A stretch of 10,114 bases of DNA from Anaerolineaceae bacterium UBA5838 (lineage in GTDB: Bacteria > Chloroflexota > Anaerolineae > Anaerolineales > Anaerolineaceae), in NCBI GenBank assembly GCA_002432795.1, contig DJGU01000007.1, positions 23,331 through 33,444 on the forward strand. Direction: 5' to 3'. A program made the position numbers and the translations under genes. A model generated the notes under the pieces. That model ran no database searches, was not told the origin of the DNA, and was given only the letters and a program-made list of their open reading frames with translations. Positions 1-6,152 of the stretch are shown one piece after another (within the stretch, counting starts at the first letter, position 1; every line of letters begins with the position of its first letter).

Positions 1-123
1 GCCGGGTTCCGTCCTTGAACCCGGCAGAGCAGCCAACTTTCGGAGGGTCCTTGGCCCGTGTCAAGATAATGATTGTTTCCATATTTTCAAGGAGTCCTCG
101 TAGGGTTGATGCCTGCGTCAACC
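1..123. repeat. Family A compound palindromic repeat, copy 1
   Basis: This copy starts with a perfect 9-bp inverted repeat (GCCGGGTTC and GAACCCGGC at 1-25, 7-nt loop). It ends with a second hairpin at 104-123 (GGTTGA and TCAACC arms). Between them is the segment TTTTCAAGGAGTCCTCGTAG, which recurs almost unchanged in copy 2 at 515-638. The unit is about 123 bp and has no coding capacity, which fits a small non-autonomous or BIME-like element. Confidence 0.65.
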
Positions 124-172
124 GTAAAGAACTACCCGTCAAATCTATGCCTGCATCGACCTCATAGCACAT

Positions 173-212
173 GGAAAAGGCAGGCCTTTTCCCTACGAGG
201 TGTGCTCATTCC
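173..212. repeat. Family B repeat, partial copy
   Basis: This partial copy holds an 8-bp inverted repeat, GGAAAAGG and CCTTTTCC around CAGG (173-192). It continues as CTACGAGGTGTGCTCA. The same hairpin is exact at 288-307 and degenerate at 932-950. Confidence 0.6.
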
Positions 213-260
213 GTTGGATCATTGGCCGTGCAGAGCCTCCCCCTGTGGGATACCTCAATC

Positions 261-320
261 AGGATGGCGTGGTGGGTGGACCGCTCAGGAAAAGGCAGGC
301 CTTTTCCCTACAGGAGCACA
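261..320. repeat. Family B repeat, copy 1
   Basis: It begins AGGATGGCGTGGTGGGTGGA, identical to 908-927, and continues through the GGAAAAGG / CCTTTTCC hairpin at 288-307. After the hairpin it diverges from the other copies (CTACAGGAGCACA instead of CTACGAGGTGTGCTCA). Confidence 0.6.
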
Positions 321-376
321 GGTGGGACAGTTCCCTGCAAGGTGTGTTCAATCCGATATGGCCGGCAGAACGAAAC

Positions 377-433
377 GGTGGGTAGGCTATTAAGAGATTA
401 AAGTGGAATCAGGCTGTATGACGCCTGCCCACC
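377..433. repeat. Inverted repeat with 11-bp arms
   Basis: GGTGGGTAGGC (377-387) pairs with GCCTGCCCACC (423-433) over 11 positions with one T-G wobble. The loop is 35 nt. There is no T-tract after it, so it does not look like a terminator. It lies between family B and family C repeats. Confidence 0.45.
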
Positions 434-466
434 CTACAAGCGCAAGAGATGACTTGCTTACTCCCC

Positions 467-507
467 CACCTGTCATCGCGAGGAGCAAACGCGACATGGC
501 GATCTCA
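467..507. repeat. Family C repeat, copy 1
   Basis: The core is CACCTGTCATCGCGAGGAGC followed by an ACGCGACATGGCGATCTCA-type segment. It is imperfectly palindromic, since the ATCGC near the left end pairs with GCGAT near the right. It matches 660-700 at about nine positions in ten by eye. Similar short sequences are dispersed in many bacterial genomes. Confidence 0.65.
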
Positions 508-514
508 TTTGTAG

Positions 515-638
515 GCCGGGTTCCGGTTTTGAACCCGACAGGTTGGCCATCCTTTTGTAGGATCGACAGCGTGTGTCAAAATTGTGATTGTTTACATTTT
601 TTCAAGGAGTCCTCGTAGTGTTAATGCCTGCATCAACC
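515..638. repeat. Family A compound palindromic repeat, copy 2
   Basis: This is the second copy of the unit at 1-123. The first hairpin (515-539) keeps all but one pair. The middle TTTTCAAGGAGTCCTCGTAG is conserved. The final hairpin (619-638) has changed bases but still pairs in part. The block 541-570 is also similar to 774-803 in the third, diverged copy. Confidence 0.65.
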
Positions 639-659
639 TTAGTGAACCACCCCACTACC

Positions 660-700
660 CACCTGTCACCGCGAGGAGCGAACGCGACGTGGTGATCTCA
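660..700. repeat. Family C repeat, copy 2
   Basis: Near-copy of 467-507, with changes such as TCATCGCG to TCACCGCG and ACATGGCGAT to ACGTGGTGAT. In both places it sits next to a family A unit, on its left at 467-507 and on its right here. The C repeats therefore flank copy A2. Confidence 0.65.
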
Positions 701-717
701 ACTGCAAGTCATTAGTT

Positions 718-907
718 GTAGGTCGGGTTGCGTTCCTGCCCTATAAGCAAAGTAGAAAGGGTTCACCCCTACAGATTGGGCATCCTTTTGGTGGGTCGAC
801 GGCTTGCCCTCGACCGCTGGCAAGGCCAATTTTTACGATTCGTTGATAGCCTTCCTCGACTGTTGAGATTAGGAACAGGCAATGTAGGGTTGAGGCCTGC
901 CTCAACC
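718..907. repeat. Family A repeat, copy 3 (diverged, with extra sequence)
   Basis: It starts GTAGGTCGGGTT, like the start of copy 2 (512 onward). It shares a block at 774-803 with 541-570 (TTGGSCATCCTTTTG type, then TCGAC). It ends in a perfect 8-bp hairpin, GGTTGAGG and CCTCAACC (888-907). The centre does not align by eye with the other copies, so this is a decayed or rearranged member. Confidence 0.5.
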
Positions 908-966
908 AGGATGGCGTGGTGGGTGGACTCAGGAAAACCAGGCCTTTTCCTTACGAGGTGTGCTCA
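908..966. repeat. Family B repeat, copy 2
   Basis: It begins with the 20-bp segment identical to 261-280. It continues with a weakened GGAAAA / TTTTCC hairpin and ends TTACGAGGTGTGCTCA, like 193-208. It directly abuts the end hairpin of the third family A copy. Confidence 0.6.
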
Positions 967-1011
967 CCCCGACAATATAACTGGGGAATTCATTGTCACC
1001 CCGAATTTCTT

Positions 1012-1082
1012 TGTCATCCTGAATGCAGTGAAGGATCTGATCTTTAACTGAAAGATTCTTCGCAAAAGAGGCTTAGAATGAC
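1012..1082. repeat. Family D repeats in inverted orientation
   Basis: The left arm reads TTGTCATCCTGAATGCAGTG then AAGGATCTGA (1011-1040). The right arm, AGATTCTTCGC...TTAGAATGAC (1053-1082), is its imperfect reverse complement (GTCATyCTrA...GAAGrATCT). The loop is about 12 nt. Sequences of this type are common dispersed repeats in several bacterial groups. It looks like two head-to-head copies or one long hairpin element. Confidence 0.6.
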
Positions 1083-1155
1083 GGGAAATGTCGGATTGGA
1101 CCCTTTCCGCTACTCTTCCAGGTTAGGTACGCAATCCAACTTACTGCTGAGAAAT

Positions 1156-1184
1156 AGATTCTTCGCAAAAAAGCTCAGAATGAC
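1156..1184. repeat. Family D repeat, third copy
   Basis: AGATTCTTCGCAAAA followed by AGCTCAGAATGAC repeats 1053-1082 in the same orientation with a few changes. It lies about 60 bp beyond the stop codon of the minus-strand operon, so it would fall in the 3' end of the operon transcript. Confidence 0.6.
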
Positions 1185-1243
1185 AGCCGCAAGTTGGCTG
1201 GTATGTTCCTTATCAAGAAATCGATTGGACCAAGCAGTGCCCG

Positions 1244-3820
1244 CTACCCCACCAACACTTCCGCCTGGGAGCCCTCAGGGGTTTTGGAGACTTCGATCCG
1301 ATCCGGGAAGAAGTCCTTGAGTTCTTCAATGTGCGTGATGATCAGGATCTTTCGAAAGTCCGGGCGGATCAGGTTGATTGCTTCAACCAAGCGCTGGCGG
1401 CCTTGCGCGTCCTGGTTGCCAAAGCCCTCATCGATTACCAGCGTCTGCAGCTTGGCACCTGCCCGTTTCGACAGCACGCGCGAAAGTGCCAGGCGGATAG
1501 CAAAATTGATCCTGAAGGCTTCGCCCCCGCTGAAGGTTTCATAATCCCGCTCAGACCCACCATCACTTATTTTGATATCGAGTGTTTCGCGCTTGTCGCT
1601 GCGTTTGGCGTCTTTATATTCACGTTGGGTTGGAAAACTGACGCTCATGGTATGGTCCGAAAGCCGGCTGAGGATCTCATTAGCCTGATCTTCCAGTTCC
1701 GGAATCGCCTGCTCGATCAACATCGCCGGCACTCCATCTTTGCCAAAGGCTTTTAGAACCTGCTCGAGGTCGCGGATTGTGCGGCGGGTAGTTTCGGCGT
1801 CCTTCCTGATCGTGGCGAGGTTTTGTTTCTGCTGTTCGATCGTGGCAAGTTGCTGGCGAATCCCGCCAAGGCGCATCTGCACCCTGGAGACAGTTAATTT
1901 GGCATTGGTAAGGGCAGTTTGGGTCTGGCTGATATCCGGCAAACCCGCCTGGGCGGCGGCTAGTTCGGCGGCTTTGGAGTCATATTCAGCTTGCAGCTGC
2001 CCCTTTTCAACTGCGGCTGCCTCAATGTTCGCGGCCAAGTCTGCCAGGCCAGCCTGCAGCTCTTCGACAGCGCTTTGAGCCGTTTGCAGGCGGTTATAAG
2101 CATCCACCGCGGGGCGTGCCGCTTCTTCCTCTGCCTTGAGCTGCTGGTGGGCACGGGCATCATAACCCAGTTCAGCCAGCCTTGCTTCCACTTCCCTAAT
2201 CTTTACGCGCACATCCGGCAGAAAATCGTCCGCCTTGAGCAGACCCTCTGCCTTTGCGAGGTTGCGCGCGCCTTCTGCCTGCCAGGCTTGCTCTGCTTTC
2301 TGAATTTCCTGCAGGCGCAAGTCCAGTTTGGCAATCTCATTCTGGTACTGCACCAATTCAGACTTATTCTTTTCAAGATTGCGGCGCGCCTGGCGCAGAG
2401 CTTGCTCCTCCGCCTCAGCCTCTTCAAGCGCCTTCTTATTGGCACGGAATTGATCCCCCAGGGAGTTGCCTTTAGCAGTCAGTTCAGCGCTGAGCTCAAC
2501 GCGATGCTCCTGCGTTAGCGGCTGACCGCAAACGGGGCAGGTGGCATCATCAACTTGCGCCAGCTGTTTTATGCGGTCGCTCAGGTCTTCCATGCGTGCC
2601 TTCAGCTCGCCATTTTCCAGTTGAAGGGCTTTCTTTTTAGTCTCGAGTGCTGTCAGCAAACTTTCCAGGTCAGCCGCGTTATTAATTTCCTGGGTCAGGG
2701 TGGAAACCATCTGCCCAATATCCAGCCGCTGCTGCTCCAATCCACGGGCGTCTACTGCGGCCTGGTGAATGCGGGCTTCTTCCTGGCGGAGGTGCTCAGT
2801 GGTGGTGCTGAGTCGCTGCTTTTCCACCTCAAGCTTTTGACGGAAGTCTTTGAGTTCACTTTCGATCGGGCGAAACTGCTCCGCCTGGGCTTCCGCCTGG
2901 CGCAGGCGCTCAAGCAGCTGGTTATAGACATCATAAGAGGCTTTAATTTCCTCAGCATGCGCAATCGTGTCCTGGTGCACCTGCAGGCGCGCCAGGCGTT
3001 CAGATTTCTGCTTTTCAAAGCTCTCGATGCGATTCTCGGCGGCTGTCAGTTGACTACCCAGCGCTCTGACAGTTTGCTGCTGTGCCTCCAGTTTTTCTTT
3101 TTGCGCCAATTGCTGCTGGTAGCGCGCGGTTTGCAGCTCCACTTCGGTTGAAGCCGCCTTCAATTCCTGCTCAGCGGCTTGATATTCTGCGCGTTTAAGT
3201 GCTTCCTGATCGATTTCTGCCTGGATCTCAGCCAATTTACGCTCCTGGACGTCCAGGTCGGTTTTCGCTTCACGAATACGGGTTTTTACGTAGTCCTGGT
3301 AGACCTCCCACTGGTCGAGCCCAAGGATGCTCGAGAGGATCTTCTTGCGGTCAGCCGGACGCTGGGTGGCAAAAGAATCAGCCTTGCCCTGCAAAAAGAA
3401 TGCGGCATTCACAAAGGTCTCATAGTCCAGCCGCAAGGTGCTTTCGATTTTCGCCTGGGTGGCGCGCAAGGTCGACTCAGTCAGTATTTTCCAGGTGCCT
3501 TGCTCTCCGCCGGCAGGATTGAAAATCATGAAATCGAGCTGGCTGCCTTTGCCGCGCGTGATGCTGCGCACAATGCGATAGGTTTGGGACTCATACTCAA
3601 AGTCCAGCTGCACTTCTGCCTTTTGCGAACCAGTGTTGATGATCGCCTCGTCGCGCCGGCGGGCTTCCCCGTAAAGCGCGTAAGTGATGGCGTCCAGCAG
3701 GGAGGATTTCCCGGCACCATTCGGACCAGAAATACATGCCAGGCTAAAGCCAGAAAAATCAATCTCTACTGGCTTGCGGTAAGAAGTGAATCCTGTGATG
3801 CGCAGTTTAATCGGTATCAT
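1244..3820 (-). CDS. sbcC: Rad50/SbcC-like SMC-family ATPase
   Basis: ATP-driven DNA tethering and end-processing ATPase of the Rad50/SbcC family, about 858 aa. From the N-terminus it shows Walker A GPNGAGKS (32-39), a Q-loop region FLQGKADSF (142-150), long Gln/Glu/Ala-rich coiled coils on both sides of a CPVC zinc hook (428-431), the ABC signature FSGGEAFR (763-770), Walker B TLVIDEG (793-799) and a C-terminal ITH switch. The arms, roughly 250 aa each, are modest; many SbcC proteins exceed 1000 aa. The frame extends to a TTG at 3829 and a GTG at 3826. I prefer ATG at 3820 because the protein then begins MIPIKLRI, as family members usually do. The ribosome binding site is weak and the start overlaps the herA stop by 14 bp, suggesting translational coupling. 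The usual nuclease partner SbcD/Mre11 is not encoded in this window. Confidence 0.93.
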   Translation of the reverse strand: MIPIKLRITGFTSYRKPVEIDFSGFSLACISGPNGAGKSSLLDAITYALYGEARRRDEAIINTGSQKAEVQLDFEYESQTYRIVRSITRGKGSQLDFMIFNPAGGEQGTWKILTESTLRATQAKIESTLRLDYETFVNAAFFLQGKADSFATQRPADRKKILSSILGLDQWEVYQDYVKTRIREAKTDLDVQERKLAEIQAEIDQEALKRAEYQAAEQELKAASTEVELQTARYQQQLAQKEKLEAQQQTVRALGSQLTAAENRIESFEKQKSERLARLQVHQDTIAHAEEIKASYDVYNQLLERLRQAEAQAEQFRPIESELKDFRQKLEVEKQRLSTTTEHLRQEEARIHQAAVDARGLEQQRLDIGQMVSTLTQEINNAADLESLLTALETKKKALQLENGELKARMEDLSDRIKQLAQVDDATCPVCGQPLTQEHRVELSAELTAKGNSLGDQFRANKKALEEAEAEEQALRQARRNLEKNKSELVQYQNEIAKLDLRLQEIQKAEQAWQAEGARNLAKAEGLLKADDFLPDVRVKIREVEARLAELGYDARAHQQLKAEEEAARPAVDAYNRLQTAQSAVEELQAGLADLAANIEAAAVEKGQLQAEYDSKAAELAAAQAGLPDISQTQTALTNAKLTVSRVQMRLGGIRQQLATIEQQKQNLATIRKDAETTRRTIRDLEQVLKAFGKDGVPAMLIEQAIPELEDQANEILSRLSDHTMSVSFPTQREYKDAKRSDKRETLDIKISDGGSERDYETFSGGEAFRINFAIRLALSRVLSKRAGAKLQTLVIDEGFGNQDAQGRQRLVEAINLIRPDFRKILIITHIEELKDFFPDRIEVSKTPEGSQAEVLVG

Positions 3821-5540
3821 CGTCACCAAACCCTAATAACTTGTTGTAATCCGCGGTGGTGGCAGGCTTTGGCTTCTCATCTTTAAGGAGTTCCTGCCAG
3901 AATTTTTCATCGTAGCGCCGTGAACGGATGGGAATAGGCATGGGCACCCCCCAGCCGAGCATCAGCACTTCCTCCTTGGGCTGAAGCTTTGCGAGCATGC
4001 CGCGCAGGGAGCTTCTTCCCGCCAAACCGCTGAGTACCGCGTTGATATCATCCTCATCTCCAAGAGCCCCTGAAATGCGCGTGCCGAGCTGCGACATAAC
4101 CTCGTCGTAAATCTGCGACGGACGCTGGTCGATGATCAGCAAGGTAACGTAATACTTGCGCATTTCGCGCGCGATGGTGCTGAAAATCGTTTGTGATGCC
4201 ATCTCGCGGTTGAGCAGCTTGTGGGCTTCTTCCACCACCACCACCAGCGGACGAGGCTCATTCTTTTTATCCTTGTGATACTGGCTGGTGGCAGCTTCCC
4301 AGGTGTCGCGGATTTTGCGTGTGATCAGATTGGTAACCAGCAAGTAGTCGAGCTCTGAGTCATAGCGACCAAAGGAAAGGATCACATGCCGCCCAGCCTG
4401 GAGGGAGTCAATGATCTCTGCCAGTCCGTTACTCGCGGGGCTGTCCACCAGGTAGGGTCGGTTCATCAGGCGATTAAGTTTGCTGCGCAGACTTTCTGCC
4501 GCCATCACATTCACACCCGCCTCATCTGCCCAGGCTTCCACACTGTCTGCTGCGGCACGCTGCTTGCCCTCCTCATCTTCTTCGGTAGCTTTTCCACGCA
4601 TTCGCATGAATTCCGTGAACCAGTCTTCCCCAAAACTGGTCTGTAAGGCATCCAGCGTGGCAGCGGTGGTTTCTTTGAGGTTCAGGGTCTGGCTTAGCTG
4701 CAAGACATCTTCCGCGGTGATGTCTTTGTGCGCAATTTCAAGCTGGAAATCTGCGTTCATAGCCCCAAAATCCGTACCGGCACCCAAACCCACCAACCTT
4801 ACGCGTGCCTTAAACTTCTCCTTTAGTCCAATAACCGGTTGACCAGTATCGGAGGATGTGCTTGAGGGGCCATATTCGTTATGCATATCAAAAATCAGGG
4901 CGGAGGCGTTGTTGGCATGGATCAAACCCGCCAGGATCATGCGCGCCAGGAAGGATTTGCCCGAACCAGTCGTGCCAAAAATTCCCGATGATCGCTGGAC
5001 GAGCTTCTCGAGGTTAAGGCAGACCGCATGCCCCTGTTCGCGCGTCTCGCCAACGCGGAAGATGGTTTTGCCGTCCTCCCTGCCAAATATCTGGGCAATA
5101 TCTTCGGCATTTGCCAGCCTGACCGGCGCGTGGTGGTCGGGCACGGTTTTCACCGTGATGGGTTTGCTGATTTCAGGTCTGTTTTGCGCCCAGGCGGCGT
5201 ATTCCGGACTGGCTGGGTCCGGACCACGGTCGAGCATCAGGGCGGGCATGACCGCCAGGTTGGTGTAGAGCGTGTTCTGGTTGAGATACTGCCCCAGGCG
5301 CGGGTTGAACCGCTCGCTGTTGAGCTGGCTGGCGTAATTGGGATCGATGGCTGCCAACTGAAGATCTGTCACCAAGCCATAGAAGCGCAGTGTGCCGCTA
5401 TCCATCACCACAAAAGCCCCTTCCTGGACCGTTTGTGCCGGCACAGTCAGCTTCACCTGCAGGTTGGCTTCAAGGCCACCGCCAGTAACAAAGCCGATGG
5501 GCGGGTTGTCAGTGCTGAAATCTGCTCGTGGTTCCATCAT
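3807..5540 (-). CDS. herA: HerA-type DNA translocase ATPase (HAS-barrel plus FtsK/HerA ATPase)
   Basis: 577-aa hexameric DNA-pumping ATPase of the HerA (DUF87) family, the motor partner of NurA. Residues about 10-130 form the N-terminal HAS-barrel (motif GAFVV...YGLVTD, 41-59). The ATPase core has Walker A GTTGSGKS (189-196), FDMHNEYG (217-224), Walker B LVVVVEEAH (432-440) and DQRPSQIYDEVMSQLGTRI (471-489), the region that carries the sensor and arginine-finger residues in HerA proteins. An acidic helical insert lies at about 316-345, and the C-terminus ends in an acidic GDDDTD tail. Two tandem ATG codons (5540 and 5537) begin 3 bp after the upstream stop. GGAG at 5547-5550 is well placed as ribosome binding site. 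HerA proteins also act in anti-phage pairs (with SIR2 or DUF4297), but the nurA neighbour favours DNA end processing. Confidence 0.93.
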   Translation of the reverse strand: MMEPRADFSTDNPPIGFVTGGGLEANLQVKLTVPAQTVQEGAFVVMDSGTLRFYGLVTDLQLAAIDPNYASQLNSERFNPRLGQYLNQNTLYTNLAVMPALMLDRGPDPASPEYAAWAQNRPEISKPITVKTVPDHHAPVRLANAEDIAQIFGREDGKTIFRVGETREQGHAVCLNLEKLVQRSSGIFGTTGSGKSFLARMILAGLIHANNASALIFDMHNEYGPSSTSSDTGQPVIGLKEKFKARVRLVGLGAGTDFGAMNADFQLEIAHKDITAEDVLQLSQTLNLKETTAATLDALQTSFGEDWFTEFMRMRGKATEEDEEGKQRAAADSVEAWADEAGVNVMAAESLRSKLNRLMNRPYLVDSPASNGLAEIIDSLQAGRHVILSFGRYDSELDYLLVTNLITRKIRDTWEAATSQYHKDKKNEPRPLVVVVEEAHKLLNREMASQTIFSTIAREMRKYYVTLLIIDQRPSQIYDEVMSQLGTRISGALGDEDDINAVLSGLAGRSSLRGMLAKLQPKEEVLMLGWGVPMPIPIRSRRYDEKFWQELLKDEKPKPATTADYNKLLGFGDDDTD

Positions 5541-5543
5541 GCC

Positions 5544-6152
5544 TTACTCCAATTCCGATAGCGCGTCCAACACCTGGGTCAGGCGCGGATAGTCATCTCT
5601 TAACAGGACAATCAGTCTCTGGCAAGCTGCTTCGTACCAGTCGGGGTTGCCCAGCGAATCCTGCACGCGGCGTGCCTGGCTGAGGTGCGCCACAAGCAGC
5701 TCTTCAATCGGCTGGTCTGCCAGGCGCAGGATGTGGCGCAGGTAGGAATACCCGTGGCTGGTAAAGCGCGCCACTTCGCTCGAATCGCACAGGAAGAGTT
5801 GGTCCAGGCTGAGCGGCGGACGGGGCGGCAAGTGGTGGTGGATCTCGCCATCGTTCCGGTAGCCAATCGTGAGCACATGGATCTCAACTGGCAGATTGCG
5901 GTTGTAGCGGTTGTCGGCAGTGTATTCCCCCGGGATGCTCACCCCCGATACAAGCTGCCGCACGAGCCCGTCGTCATTGATGCTGATGTTGGTGATCAGT
6001 CCGTAGACATCGGTCTGATCTTCGAGCGAGGCTCTGACCAGTGAACCAAACGCCGGGGTATCCAATTCCCGGACGCGGCAGCCTGCCACAAACTGGCTGT
6101 TATCGGCGCGCAGGAGTTTGCCGATGGGGATCGAACGGGACGAATCGCTCAT
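5544..6152 (-). CDS. Small HAS-barrel-like protein between nurA and herA
   Basis: 202-aa cytoplasmic protein with no catalytic motif that I recognise. Residues 1-105 are beta-rich and resemble the N-terminal HAS-barrel of the neighbouring HerA: FGSLV...DVYGLITN (35-55) matches GAFVV...FYGLVTD (41-59) at nearly the same spacing. A His-Pro-rich linker follows (HHHLPPRPPL, 106-115). Residues about 116-202 look helical (EELLVAHLSQARR, then a Leu-rich end). The start ATG overlaps the nurA stop as ATGA (6149-6152), with AAAGGA upstream at 6158-6163. Its stop lies 3 bp before herA. Position and fold suggest a structural or adaptor subunit of the NurA-HerA complex. That role is inferred from context; the HAS-like fold call rests on a visual motif match only. 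Confidence 0.8.
   Translation of the reverse strand: MSDSSRSIPIGKLLRADNSQFVAGCRVRELDTPAFGSLVRASLEDQTDVYGLITNISINDDGLVRQLVSGVSIPGEYTADNRYNRNLPVEIHVLTIGYRNDGEIHHHLPPRPPLSLDQLFLCDSSEVARFTSHGYSYLRHILRLADQPIEELLVAHLSQARRVQDSLGNPDWYEAACQRLIVLLRDDYPRLTQVLDALSELE

Larger units (their letters stand above)
1..1243. other. Gene-free, repeat-rich intergenic region
   Basis: No open frame here looks like a real protein. The short frames run straight through the repeats, lack a convincing ribosome binding site and are rich in Pro, Arg, Trp and Ser. The stretch is a mosaic of dispersed imperfect repeats (families A to D, listed separately), many with inverted symmetry. It lies downstream of the stop codon of the minus-strand operon. 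No RNA gene, transposase or CRISPR array was recognised. The left edge cuts into, or starts exactly at, a family A repeat, so the region may continue beyond the window. Confidence 0.7.

Noticed and set aside
1..966. CRISPR array
   Set aside because: The repeats are unevenly spaced, differ in length, are imperfect, and belong to several interleaved families; no cas gene is present.
73..1051. Short plus-strand frames of about 60-110 codons in the left region
   Set aside because: They cross repeat boundaries, share translated repeat segments such as RMAWWVD, and lack credible start signals; they are repeat translations, not genes.
1184..1200. Terminator for the minus-strand operon (CAGCC...GGCTG hairpin)
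   Set aside because: The stem is only 5 bp and the T-run on the minus strand begins about 12 nt later, so it does not fit an intrinsic terminator.
3179..3886. Long plus-strand open frame (235 codons) opposite sbcC and the herA end
   Set aside because: It is antisense to a strongly supported Rad50/SbcC reading with all ATPase motifs and has no recognisable domain. The same applies to 2555-3151, 1991-2518 and 5028-5561.
3807..5540. HerA as part of a known anti-phage pair (SIR2-HerA or DUF4297-HerA)
   Set aside because: No SIR2 or DUF4297 gene is adjacent; the partners are NurA and a Rad50-like ATPase, which point to DNA end processing.
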